The notes beneath the pieces were generated by a model that saw nothing but the letters and a program-made list of their open reading frames with translations, had not been told where the DNA came from and did no database searches. Below, piece by piece: positions 23,343 to 33,630 of a stretch of DNA of 60,000 nt (position 1 is its first letter; every line of letters begins with the position of its first letter). The stretch is taken from the NCBI GenBank assembly GCA_009760855.2, contig WPIO01000006.1:9466001-9526000 (forward strand). Direction: 5' to 3'. The stretch is from Cristatella mucedo. Taxonomy: Eukaryota; Bryozoa; Phylactolaemata; Cristatellidae. The position numbers were made by a program, and so were the translations under genes.

Positions 23343-23344
<2 letters not shown>
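22019..23344. other. unassigned unique sequence
   Basis: No repeat copy, RNA gene or exon supported. Confidence 0.45.

Positions 23345-23422
<78 letters not shown>
23345..23422. repeat. (CA)n microsatellite
   Basis: About 78 bases of uninterrupted CA followed by a short ATAGATATATATAC tract. Confidence 0.95.
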
Positions 23423-23427
<5 letters not shown>

Positions 23428-23749
23428 TATATACATACATTCGTAAATCTAGTTCAAAGGTTCATGGCCTCGAGATGTCCTCGCACTGACCAAGGTCCCC
23501 TTCACCACCCGAGGCAAATTTCGCCCACACCGCATTGCCTCCCACAATTGAATTGCCGCCGAAGAGCTTCCGGAAGAACCTTTGATTGTTGTGACTCGCC
23601 GACTGCCAGACCATTGCTCCCAGGGAGCGACTCCGATCCGGCTCAGCCTGATATACTGGCCAGGTGGTAAGGTATTCATTAATCTCGTTGCGTGCATAAT
23701 TATACATCTCGCTGCTAGTAAACCTCGACTTATCGGGGCTATTCCATAA

Positions 23750-23808
<59 letters not shown>

Positions 23809-25203
23809 TTTCCAAAGTCAGCGGCTAAACTCATGATTCATAAGAGCGGGACATTTTCAATATTTAAGCTCTAAAAGCCGAGTTGGTTATGCTCTCAAAC
23901 ACTTACGAATATGTTAGTCTCGAAACCAAACAAAATGTGTGTGTCTGCACAATTGTGCCGAGCAATAGCAGATTTGCATACATAATTACAACGGTGTCTA
24001 CTGTCAACCGTAGTCCAACCGTAGTTACTCCCAAGTCCACCACCATCTGACTGCTGCCTGTGCACACGCTGATACATGTAGTTTTTAGCTGTAATTTTTG
24101 TCTAGACAAGTTTGCAAGCTACTTGATAAATGTAACTGCGCCGTTTTAAGTGAGCCGTGGAATTGCACGTAGCTGGACCATTTAGATATTTAGATCAATG
24201 CTAACGAATTTTCACTAACTGCTAGGCAATTAACCTGAGCTATTCAGAATTTGATACTCTTTTAGATATAGATCCATCTGGCCTCATTCATTTTTACCTG
24301 GAAAATTTATAAAAAAAAGATGCCACTAGTTCAGTTCGGACAGGTACCTTCATCCACGCTGTCCTTCTTTCATATGCACTGGTTTTGGAGCTATCAGGTA
24401 GTCAAGCAGCTTATGCTGCAGCTAGTTGAAGCAGCAGCAGTAGTAACAGCAGCAGCAACGAACGCTGCTGCCGTTTTGCTAGCAGCTCCGCCGCAATAGC
24501 AGCCCTAGCAGCCGAAGCAAGCACGTTCAGGCAAACTAAGATTCGCTTGTTCTAATACGGAGGAGTAGAGAATGACACTGGATTCGCTGCCTGTGCTAAG
24601 CCTGACGGAAGGCCGCCTTCGGTTGCTACGCATCTTTAAATGCCTTGCTGTTAGGAGTGAATTTCCTGGCTCACTTGTTGCTTGATGCAGGGGCTGTGTC
24701 ACGAGCAACCAAAAGTGTTGAGACTGCAGCAGCTGAGTATTCCAGCGTGTGGGCAACTAAATCAGCTGCCGTGACTAGTGAAGTAGGTATGCTACCCAAC
24801 AACATTCCAGATGGTGAGGACCCAGGTTTTGCCAGTACACTCCTCTATCCTGATGCAAACTCGGTCTGAAAATCATGGACACGTGGGTTTGTCACGAGGG
24901 GAAATGTTCTTCAGATGAGTCTAATGCTGCATTTACCATACTGTTCCTGAAGCATTTCAAATTCAAGGGCTTCCAATAAATAACTCGGGAACTATAGGAA
25001 ACTGGGGTTTAGGAGTAGAAGGAAGCCGGCAACCAGGGGTACCAGGTCTTTATTAGCACTTTGCACGAACAATATTTTGGCACCGCATACGCGAACTGGC
25101 ACTTTTTTCTTATCTGCAACAGGGGACTAATGAATTAATCATCATCAGAGTCAAGATTTCCAGTCTCTCTTTGGTCTCATGTAATTCAAAGGTCAAGGCA
25201 CAA
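23423..25203. other. unassigned sequence containing a (CT)n tract
   Basis: Includes a 55-base pure CT run at 23752-23806 and a CAGCAGCAG-rich spot near 24430-24500. Otherwise unique. An open stretch after an acceptor-like GATGCAG near 24689 (frame GAVSRATKSVETAAAEYSSV) is only weakly coding-like. Confidence 0.45.
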
Positions 25204-25214
25204 ACAACTTTACT

Positions 25215-25655
25215 TTGTTTTCTTTGCATCTCCGACTGTGACTCCGCAAAGCCACAAAGATGTGGGTTTTAGGCAGGATAGTTTTGTATAGCGCACTCAC
25301 AGCTCAAGCGGCTTTCCATCCGCATTCGGTATCCAACATACTTCACCCCACGCAACAAAGAAAAAGTGGGAAGCTGAACAGTCAGGAGAGCAGTTAAGGC
25401 AGTGCGTGGCTTGAAAGTAGCAGCTCCGGATCGCTGGAAAGAATGAGCCATAGTCGGCAGCAGGAGAGTAGTTGTCGTTGCGAAAGAATCGTGGATGCGA
25501 GTTCCACAGTCTAGGATCTGCACAGCTACAGCTTCTGTCGCCAACGATCTTTAAGAGGAGGAATGGAACAACTAATTTAGTGTCCAAACAGGACCTGAGG
25601 GCACGAGGAGGTTGAACCTGGTGCAGCACTTCAGCTAGGTAAGGAGGAGCCAAGC
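25215..25655 (-). mobile_element. LINE-B 3' end with RT C terminus
   Basis: Minus-strand copy that includes coding sequence. PPYLAEVLHQVQ, RALRSCLDTKLVVP and KIVGDRSCS...LWNSHPRFF are the C-terminal signature of CR1/L2 reverse transcriptases. The family's 3' non-coding block follows and a degraded tail (ATGCAAAGAAAACAAAG) ends the copy at the left. This copy links the LINE-B 3' ends elsewhere in the window to an RT-coding element. Confidence 0.85.
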
Positions 25656-25999
25656 CGTGTCTTCATTGATGTGGTGTCAAAATGCTAACGTGCTAGCTAC
25701 TATCCAATTGCCTCGCACCTTGTCTGAGAGGCTATCAACACCGATCTCCGAACCGGTGTCTGTTTATGTAACTAATCGTCCTATATGCCGCTATCAAATG
25801 TACAACTTTTTCTAAAGCTGGATGCCGAAAGGCTGCCTGTACTCTTTGGCAGGCAAAATCGTTTCTCAGAGCTCGCTATCTCACTGCTTGTAATGTTTGC
25901 ATTTCCTGTCAACTCATTTTAAAATTCGAGCACACTCTTTAATTAAGACAGAGTGAGAATTTAATTCCGAGAGTTCTTCCTTAGCGGCAGCACTAGCGT

Positions 26000-26279
26000 T
26001 GCAGCTCAGCCGCTGCTGTCAGAGACACTGCTAATGCTAACGGAGGCGGAGTCCAAACTATACGTGCAAGTTTCAGTAAGTCTGGATTGTTAACGTTCTT
26101 GATGGTTTGGCTGCTTTCTGAAATATGGTGGAAGTTTTTCTCAAACTTGGTCAGTTCTGAAGGCATACTAGTGCAACTGGCTGATGAGACTGCTGCCGTG
26201 CTGCCTGGAAGATTTCTTTGGCGACAGCCACTTAAGCAGTCAATTGAGTTTAATTTTGCATTCTCGTTGTATTCACTAA
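26000..26279 (-). CDS. candidate exon, unknown protein
   Basis: Minus-strand open block after an acceptor-like GAGCTCTGCAG. It reads VSEYNENAKLNSIDCLSGCR, then SELTKFEKNFHHISESSQTI and KNVNNPDLLKLARIVWTPPP, to a stop near 25993. Mixed, low-bias composition and a long open run are coding-like, but I recognise no domain. It lies just downstream of the start-bearing block at 26418-26675 on the same strand, so the two may belong to one gene. No donor or poly(A) signal was confirmed. The antisense frame over the same bases is hydrophobic and less likely. Confidence 0.3.
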
Positions 26280-26417
26280 CTGCAGAGCTCAGGTACTTTT
26301 GGTTTCTCTTTCCTTCCATACTGGCCACGTGCCAGGTATTTGTACTTGCTACTCTCGAGCCAGCTGAGTAGATATATACCCGCAGCAAGTACATCTCAAT
26401 TTTTCGGATACAGCTTC

Positions 26418-26675
26418 TCATTCTGCGGCAGAGTGCAGCACGTGTGCTTTATCTAATTGCTGCCGATGGGTTTCGACGTTGCCGACGTTGCCTGCGTGTC
26501 TGTAATGGCTTCTCCTCGGTTTTGCCGAGCAGTTTGCTTTTAGTCGCGGCGTGCTTGTGCGCTGCCTTAATGCTCCTTCTCGAATATGTTCCCTGGAACG
26601 CTTAGCGCATTCGTCTTGCAGTATTCTACCTTTCGGCTCGTCAACTGGCGTGCCGAGGAAACGGTTGCTGTCCAT
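26418..26675 (-). CDS. candidate first exon, unknown protein
   Basis: ATG at 26675 (minus) opens 85 codons beginning MDSNRFLGTPVDEPKGRILQ and continuing DECAKRSREHIREGALRQRT to a TGA at 26418. It is basic and hydrophilic with no signal peptide or recognised domain. The start has G at +4 but C at -3, so the initiation context is weak. A TGACGT motif (CRE/ATF-like) sits about 65 bases upstream in CpG-containing sequence, as in a promoter-proximal region. Its stop overlaps the ATG of the next minus-strand open frame by four bases, which may be chance. It could equally be a random open frame. Confidence 0.3.
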   Translation of the reverse strand: MDSNRFLGTPVDEPKGRILQDECAKRSREHIREGALRQRTSTPRLKANCSAKPRRSHYRHAGNVGNVETHRQQLDKAHVLHSAAE

Positions 26676-27006
26676 CCGTAGATTTTCACTCGTCTTAGTC
26701 CGCTCAGCTTCGCTGCCGGTACCGACGGCGGCGATTGTAGTCGCTCACGTCACCGGGTCACGCCGCTTGCTCTGCTCTGATCTTGAATTCCTGTACACAT
26801 AAGGCGGTCCTGACAATTAAAGACCTAATTCATCCAAGCAAAGCTAGATGGACTACTCGTACCGACAAGGAGCTACGGTTAGAAGACCATTAATAAATAA
26901 CCCGGTACATAGAAGCGCCCCTGATCTTTTTGTGATGGTCTTATAATATATTTCGTATATTGCTGGGCATATCTTAGTGGTAGGATAAGTCTTCATGGAA
27001 TGGTAA

Positions 27007-27292
27007 TAATAACAATAGTAATAATAATGCACTTGATAAAGCGCCCTCATAGAACTCAATCTCTTTCTAGGCGCTATACATTTGCTGCAAAGGGAAATGC
27101 AATTGAATGGTGAGTAATATGATGCTTAATGAACAAACACCATTAATAACATGGTTAGGGGTGACATACACAGGGTCAGCATGCAAATGTGGTTAGTGGC
27201 AGCATGCACAGTGTCAGCACGCATAAGCACAGGAAGGACGAATCACAGGGACCCACTAAATGCTGTCCTAAATAGGTGTGCTTTACTGTCAA
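27007..27292 (-). mobile_element. LINE-A 3' end
   Basis: Minus-strand copy containing only the 3' untranslated region and the last few RT codons. The TAATAATAATGCACTTGATA tail is at the left, the stem-loop next, and the end of the RT frame (CCTAAATAGGTGTG) at the right. Confidence 0.85.
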
Positions 27293-27721
27293 GCGCCCAG
27301 CTGTTGAAAGTCTTAGCCGTTGTGTTCTGTATTAACCTGCTGGAAACCTTTATTTGCATGGTGGGTTGTTGAACGGTGACTATCGTATGCAATTATATTG
27401 TCAAGATATTTATTCAGAAAAAGCTTCCGGATAGTTTTATTAGACAATTGCATCACTGTCGGGGAGGAGTGGTGGGTGGGTGTGTGGGTGGCAGGGTCAC
27501 CTAAACCACAGATGAGGCAGTCTAGCCATCAGCGATCGAACTTCGGCCACGTAGGAGACTACTCTGTGTATCGGGAAGCACTAAGTTTTGGCCTCCGCCA
27601 TCATATGTAAACCGTCGCATTCAGAAACAACATTTGTTTAAAATAAGGGTTTTAGAGTGGCTCAGCCGGCTACGTCTTTGCTATTTCTTCTGTGTTTCTT
27701 GGCTGAGTTTGATATGTAAAA

Positions 27722-27784
27722 TGTCTGGAAAGAGATCAAGTTCTCTGAGGGCGCTATACAAACATATTATTATCACTACTATTG
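27722..27784 (+). mobile_element. isolated LINE-A/SINE-1-type tail
   Basis: GTCTGGAAAGAGATCAAGTT through CTCTGAGGGCGCTATACAAA and an AT-rich end. This is the terminal stem-loop without the rest of an element. The upstream part has decayed or the copy is extremely truncated. Confidence 0.6.
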
Positions 27785-27799
27785 GTCTTCAAGTTTGGT

Positions 27800-28925
27800 C
27801 ATCCAATTCTCCTTCTTGGGCGCCCATCATCTCGCCGGGGAATCACTGGAATAAAATTGTAGTGGCTTAGGCCATATTTGAGTTCCAGATTCAGAGCGTA
27901 GATGTCAAGGGCCACCGGTAACCCGGTGAGCTTTTGAAGTACGGGGTAGCCCAGCGAACTATTCCGCTCCTTTTTTTTCACGATTTACATAGTCTCCCTC
28001 AAGCCAATCTACTTGCCAAGCTAAATCGAGGCTTTCGCTTCAATGCAAACAACACTGGGCTCTACCTGGGCTCTCTGCCTGTGCACTTTACCTGTGCACT
28101 CTACCTGATCCATTGTCCGATTAACCTGTGCACCTCAGATTCTCGTAACTTCAGAGCCGCACGTACAGTATTCCATAGTATTTGCACTTGGATAACGACA
28201 AATTTTCCTAAATTAAGCGGCAATACAACCAACCTAACAGTTCTTGGCAAATCGAGCAATATGCAAGAAATTTCGGACCCCGATCAAACAAAGAGCTCTC
28301 GCTAGAGGGTCTGCACAGTCGGGTGTGCCTTCTTTCAGCTACCTACTAGCAAGCAATCAGGCTAGGTTAGTTAAGGATACCGGCTGTAGCAAATGTGGGT
28401 TGAACCTACTGACTGTGCTAATTTCGGTGGCTAGCTAGGCTTCTTTGTTGCGACCACAGGTGCAGCTGCATTCGTTACACCACTTCTCTCCGAGACCTGC
28501 ACCGGTATCCCGTCTAGCTGTCGTCGACACTAACGTTTAATCATGTACTCCTAGTCTCCTCCATTATATGGCTCCGGCGTACCCATCGGAAGTACAACCA
28601 CTTTGGTGTCGCATTCATTTTACCAGCTGCTTCTCTTGCTCAGCTCGTTGTGCTCTGCTTCTAACTCAACTCAAATCCTTCGAAGATCTTGCCTTCAGTA
28701 CCTATGCACTTAAAGCCTGTGAAATTCAGACATTCCCTGATTTGTCTTCATTTAAAGATGCTAAAAATCCACGTAACCCTCTGCATTTGCTTAGTTTATC
28801 AAAGCATTTTAATGGGTTTACGCATGCCTTAAGTGTGCTTCTTTTTTTAACACGAATCAATTGATATCCGATTTCTTTCATGGATTTGGAAGTGTCTAGA
28901 AAGAGACTTGTTTTTCCAGCTTGCC
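27800..28925 (+). mobile_element. LINE-C copy 2, heavily decayed
   Basis: RT remnant in several frames. SRLGITG-like and LLKYGVAQRTIPLLFFHDLH (motif B region) are followed by GFRFNANNTGLYLG, where YADD has become NANN. Then come TTNFPKLSGNTTNLTVLGKS and, near 28,640-28,770, QLKSFEDLAFSTYALKA. That C-terminal block is closer to LINE-C at 9731-10430 than to LINE-A. Inactive. Confidence 0.65.
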
Positions 28926-29099
28926 ATCATACTTACAATAGATAACTCTCAAGATTAACGTCAACTTAGTGCTTGTGGCTTTACCGAGTAGCTGGCGGAA
29001 ATACATGAGATACGAATTCGTTTTATTTTGCTGCAGAGGTACGAGATCATCTGTTCAGCTGTACGTGGTCAAAAGTAACAGCTCTCACGGAATAGGGAC

Positions 29100-29792
29100 T
29101 TCACATTTGCTGCAAAGGAAGCGCGATCGACAGGTTAGTGGTAGCATACTCAATAAACAATAGGAGTAACATGGTTAGGAGTGACATGCACAGGGTCAGC
29201 ATGCACGTTTGGTCAGTGGCAGCATGCAAAGTATCAGCTAGGTTTGTCTGTCGTGAGCAGCGCAGCTGCCACATCGCACCACTTCTCGCCAACACACTTT
29301 CTCCCAGTAAAGCAACGCATCGAATTCAAGGTTTAGTCACTCACTCTTAGGTCCCTTCATTCTTTGGCTCCAGCCTACCCATCAGATCTACCCCCACCAG
29401 GCTAAGCATTGTGCTACCACTTTTCGAAATCTAACTGTTAACCCATACCTCGTACAAATCTCAAATCCTTTCAAAAAATCCTAGCTGCTTATGCAGCCTC
29501 TTTTTCTATAGCGACGGAAGAGCCTTTACGGCTATCACCACCGCTTGCAGTGGCGATAAAGTATCGCTCACCGCAGGAATCGAGCCCACGACCTCGGGAC
29601 CGAGGTCATGAAAGCAACCACCTTACCTAGTGTGCCGTGCCTTTAGTTCGTCTGCTCTCAAGCCAGGAATTCACTCTCGACTTGTGTCACGACACTTCCT
29701 GACTTGTCCATGTTTAAAAAGGAACTTAAAACGCATCTATTTATTACAGCATTTAGTGGGTCCCTGTGATTCGTCGTTTATGTGCTTACGAG
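29100..29792 (-). mobile_element. LINE-A copy with 5' inversion (twin-primed), split by SINE-2
   Basis: 29100-29236 is LINE-A 3' untranslated region on the minus strand. 29237-29792 is LINE-A RT C-terminal sequence on the plus strand. Read on the minus strand this is an inverted 5' part followed by a normally oriented 3' part. The two parts are almost exactly adjacent in the element: plus part ends ...CTTACGAGT, minus part begins CTGATACTTTGC. The internal junction shares CAG. That is the structure produced by twin priming. The plus part is interrupted by SINE-2 at 29482-29641. The terminal stem-loop at the left end is degraded. Confidence 0.75.
29482..29641 (-). mobile_element. SINE-2 nested in LINE-A
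   Basis: Minus-strand SINE-2 with B box GGGCTCGATTCC, core CACTGCAAGCGGTGGTGATA and AAAAGAGGCTGCATAAGCAG end. The flanks are the CAAATCCTTT and GTGCCTTTAGTTCG parts of one LINE-A copy; about five LINE-A bases are missing at the junction. Confidence 0.8.
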
Positions 29793-30029
29793 TTTAAGTA
29801 TAAAGGCATTTGTGGAAAGTTCATGAACAACTATGGCATCTACCTTGCTGCCCTTAGCAGCGCGTGAGGTCATATGGTATGCAGATTAGGCCTGGTCTTT
29901 GTTTTCACACCAAAGTCAGCGGTACTGTAAGCAGTGCCCTGGTGTATACCGGAAATTAGTGGAAGCACGAAGCTCGCCAACTTGAGTCCTCTGGCCCTTT
30001 GCTGGCGAGCCTCTTCACTTTTTATTTTT

Positions 30030-30366
<337 letters not shown>

Positions 30367-31044
30367 CCCACACAGTGAGACAGACTTCGCATCTTTAAAT
30401 TTATGAATATCTATATAATTCGAGGTAAGATTGAAAGTAAGTGGCGAGATACGGTACGGCATTCGTGTTCAGTAGCCTGCCCGAAGGGTACACACATGAC
30501 TTCACCACGGAGCAATTGCATTGCCGAGCTAAGTCCGAGGCACTTTCCGGAAGAAATTCAGATTACGCTTATTCGGCCCCCCAGTGCCAGCGGTCGTATC
30601 ACCCACTGCGTCTTCTCCCAGGTGTACTCAGGCGTTTACATCGGCTTTGGAATGTGACACACTGATAGAACTTAGCGTCACTATCGACGCTAATCAGGTT
30701 TAGAGCATGGCTTATGTACTCTCAGCAGCCATCTTGCCCTCTGCAATGTCAACCCAACAATCAAATCCATGAGCAAGATTGTTCTCTCATTTGTCTTCAC
30801 TGTCGTTGCTCAGCACCCGGACAAACATACTCAAGCAGTTCGCTCAGCACATGCCAATCAGCGGCAGTCGAGTAAGTAAGTGGCATAATATCTCAACAAT
30901 ATCATCTCGGTTCTCTGCTTAAAAAGGCTGGAGATCTTGAGTTAGCCTAATTGATTAAGCAGCTGCTTAGACTGCAGGTTATGTGGGTCCGAGGGTAGAT
31001 TTTTTCACAAAGATCTCTCGACAGGTTATTTTTGTCTGCTGCAG
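30367..31044. other. unassigned unique sequence
   Basis: No repeat copy or exon supported. If the exon candidate at 31045 is real, this would be intron. Confidence 0.4.
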
Positions 31045-31124
31045 TTGGTCGTTGTTCATTCTTCCAGATTCCAGACGGACCAGCTGCACGAACTCACAAA
31101 GATTCTGGAGTATGCTAAAAATAG
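31045..31124 (+). CDS. candidate internal exon, unknown protein
   Basis: A strong acceptor (TTATTTTTGTCTGCTGCAG) is followed by 80 bases reading VVVHSSRFQTDQLHELTKIL then EYAKNR, and a donor-like ATAG|GTACTT. The same frame stays open to a stop at 31390-31392, so the exon could be longer or terminal. The helix-like stretch is plausible as protein. A faint similarity to homeodomain helix 1 was considered, but helix 2/3 residues do not follow, so no family is assigned. Confidence 0.25.
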
Positions 31125-31474
31125 GTACTTTGTGTCCACTTTACGCATACACTTTTTCGAACGTTGGGTTCAGAGAGAGTTCAAGTCTAGAAGTACACCA
31201 AATAAGAAGAGCCGCAATGAAGGGCTAGACAAGATAGACACTTTTAAGGACTCGGCATACGTGACAGAGCTTCAACTTATTCTACTGTTAGCGGAGACGA
31301 AAGGCAACGTATTGTTGATACGACGAAGATTTTTTTTGCATAGTGAGATCGTTGTGAGTGCGCAAGTGATATACGTTAGCCGAAGATTGTGAGGTGTTTT
31401 AAAGGATGAACCCTGTCTTGCAAGCTGTAACAGCTGTATATGTATATGATAACTGCTGATAACAGTGATAACGT

Positions 31475-31550
31475 GCTCACAATAGTAACCGAGCCGGCAC
31501 TGCTTTTCTGCTATTGGGAAGCAGGTCTGCCCACTGTTACTATTGTGAGC
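31475..31550. repeat. 15-base perfect inverted repeat
   Basis: GCTCACAATAGTAAC at 31475-31489 and its exact complement at 31536-31550 enclose a 46-base spacer. It may be a minimal DNA-transposon relic or a hairpin. No target duplication is evident. Confidence 0.8.
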
Positions 31551-32698
31551 CTATCGCCGTTTCGCAGGCCATGCACTAATAAGGGTGACATGATGATGGC
31601 TCTCTAGACTGCCTTGAGTGTCGTGACGTTACTGACGACATACATTTGTAGAGGGCGATCGCGAGCTTTCCATCTCAGAGGAGCTCACGTGCTGCGCCAT
31701 GTAAGTGGAGCCGAGCATAGTAATAGGGGTCGGATGGGGATCACAGAGGGTCAGTTTCCCTAGCCAAGTGCTTGCATAGCTACACGTAGACAAGGGCTCA
31801 TTGCCAGTTGCAGCCTTCCGACCTTGCAGTCAGGTTGCATTGGCCTGGAGATGGAGGCTGAATGTACACACGCTCAGCATATAGCCGGCTGCAACGCCAT
31901 TGATCACTGCCCGATGACGCCAGTGCCCACTTCCAGTAAGTGTGTGACGTCATTGCCAGCCATAGCCTCTTGGGAATTCTGAACGCCAGGATCGACGGTT
32001 GCGACACGTGTGTATTTGCAAATGCTGAATGGACCACGTGGCACTTGTATGCTGGCTGCAAAGGCATCTACCTACGGGCGTCATCAACTTAGTTAAATAT
32101 TGTTTTTCAGCAGTTTTTGACGTCAAGCATCTACTAATGTCAATTCATGTTTCTTCTACAGTTACTGATGCCTCAGAGTGAGCCATACATTTCCAGCCAG
32201 AACATTTTTAAGATCCTTAGGTAAGCAGCTACAGAATCCTTGATAGTCTCAGACCTCGTGGTAGATAATCAGGTGAGATAATTTGGCACTGTATGCTTTG
32301 TACGTCACGAAATCAGTGAGAGGGATTGCAATGGTTTCCATTTTCTAGATCAGTCATCATGCTTAGATGACTTTAGCCAAGTGTCGTGCTGTCTTTTTGT
32401 CCGTCGGCTGAATGAAGCTGAACGAATTTCATCTTTGTCCGGTATCCAAGAAGCTTTGAAAACTGGCTAGACTCTGGAAACTATTGAGGTATAATTTGAC
32501 AAACATACACTGCTGCATACAAGTATGGGCTGCTATTTTTTCAGGCTACATCTGCAGCCTGAAAGCAAAATTTTCAGCTGTAAAAGCATACCTCATGGAC
32601 TCCTGCAAAGGCAAGTGAAATAGCTACAGCTGGAAATCAAGTTAATGCCAAGTAATGAGCCAAAATGCAAAAGTCGATGCGATAGAAGAATTATTGAA
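31551..32698. other. unassigned unique sequence
   Basis: No repeat copy, RNA gene or exon supported. Confidence 0.45.
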
Positions 32699-32744
32699 TA
32701 CACAAACAAACAAACAAACAAACACACACTCACACACACACACG
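32699..32744. repeat. (CAAA)n-(CA)n microsatellite
   Basis: Five CAAA units followed by CA repeats with one CT interruption. Confidence 0.9.
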
Positions 32745-32887
32745 TACACGTGCGGCTGCCGGCCTCTTGGCGCTTGGCCAGGCTGCACGACACCAGCAGA
32801 CGCTGGGGGTCTGCCCCCACACACCCTTTGCCTCTCCATACCCTCGAGCAGCCCTGGCCTTTCAATCCTGGCTTCTCTGTATACATG

Positions 32888-33045
32888 CAGTGGCAGAGCC
32901 AGGGATAAGGGGACCATTGCCCTCCCCCAAACACAGAGGGGATTACCTATATCCTGGGGCAAATTTTCCCCGGCTTTGGGGGCACAAGGGACCCTTGCCT
33001 CCCCCAACCTGAATTCTTGCCCCTAACCTGAAAATCCTGCCTCTG

Positions 33046-33047
<2 letters not shown>
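32888..33047 (+). mobile_element. possible hAT-type MITE
   Basis: Left end CAGTGGCAGAGCCAGGGA resembles hAT terminal repeats. The right end TCCTGCCTCTGCC is its near inverse and is cut by the (CT)n array that follows. The interior is GC-rich with C and G runs and no coding potential. No target duplication could be checked because the right flank is microsatellite. Confidence 0.35.

Positions 33048-33101
<54 letters not shown>
33046..33101. repeat. (CT)n microsatellite
   Basis: Pure CT, about 56 bases, growing out of the CTCTGCCTCT end of the putative MITE. Confidence 0.95.
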
Positions 33102-33104
<3 letters not shown>

Positions 33105-33535
33105 TCTGAGGAAATTAGAGACGAGTCTAGGACGAGAAAAGTGTTTTCCGTGAAGAAAACGGTGGTACCAAACCTAGCTTCCTACTGGCAGATAGAGAAA
33201 TGGGCTGCTAACTTATACGAACTCGATTGTGGATAGAGAGCCGGCAGAGCATCCAAGCCAGCTCATTATGCCCAGGACAGGCAGCATACCTGCCCTGGCA
33301 GCAAACCATTTAATCTAGACGGCTCGAAGGAGCAGCTGCACTATTAGGCGTGGTCTAGGTCTGGCGATGAGGGATGCTAGGCGTACTGGCTGGGCTGATC
33401 GTCACGAGGCTATTCTAGTATCGACAGCTAGCCAGAATTTTTTCCCAGCAGGCAAAGGCCCGGCAGCTGATATGGGCATCGTTTGGCTGAGAGGGTCCAC
33501 ATGCCGTTGCCAGCTGGCCATGCTGCCGTGAGATT

Positions 33536-33630
33536 TCTCTCTCCCCCTTCTCTCTCTCTCTCTCTCTTGCTCTCTCTCTGTGTCTCTCTCTCTCTCTTGC
33601 TCTCTCTCTGTCTCTCTCTCTCTCTCTGCG
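33536..33630. repeat. (CT)n imperfect microsatellite
   Basis: CT array in which TCTTGCTCTCTCTCTGTCTC is tandemly repeated (about 33561-33622), giving a second-level period near 35-40 bases. Confidence 0.9.

Noticed and set aside
31045-31392. Homeodomain-like start (FQTDQLHELTKILEYAKNRY).
   Set aside because: Only the first helix spacing is suggestive. The conserved WFQNRR region and helix 2 residues are absent, so no homeobox call is made.
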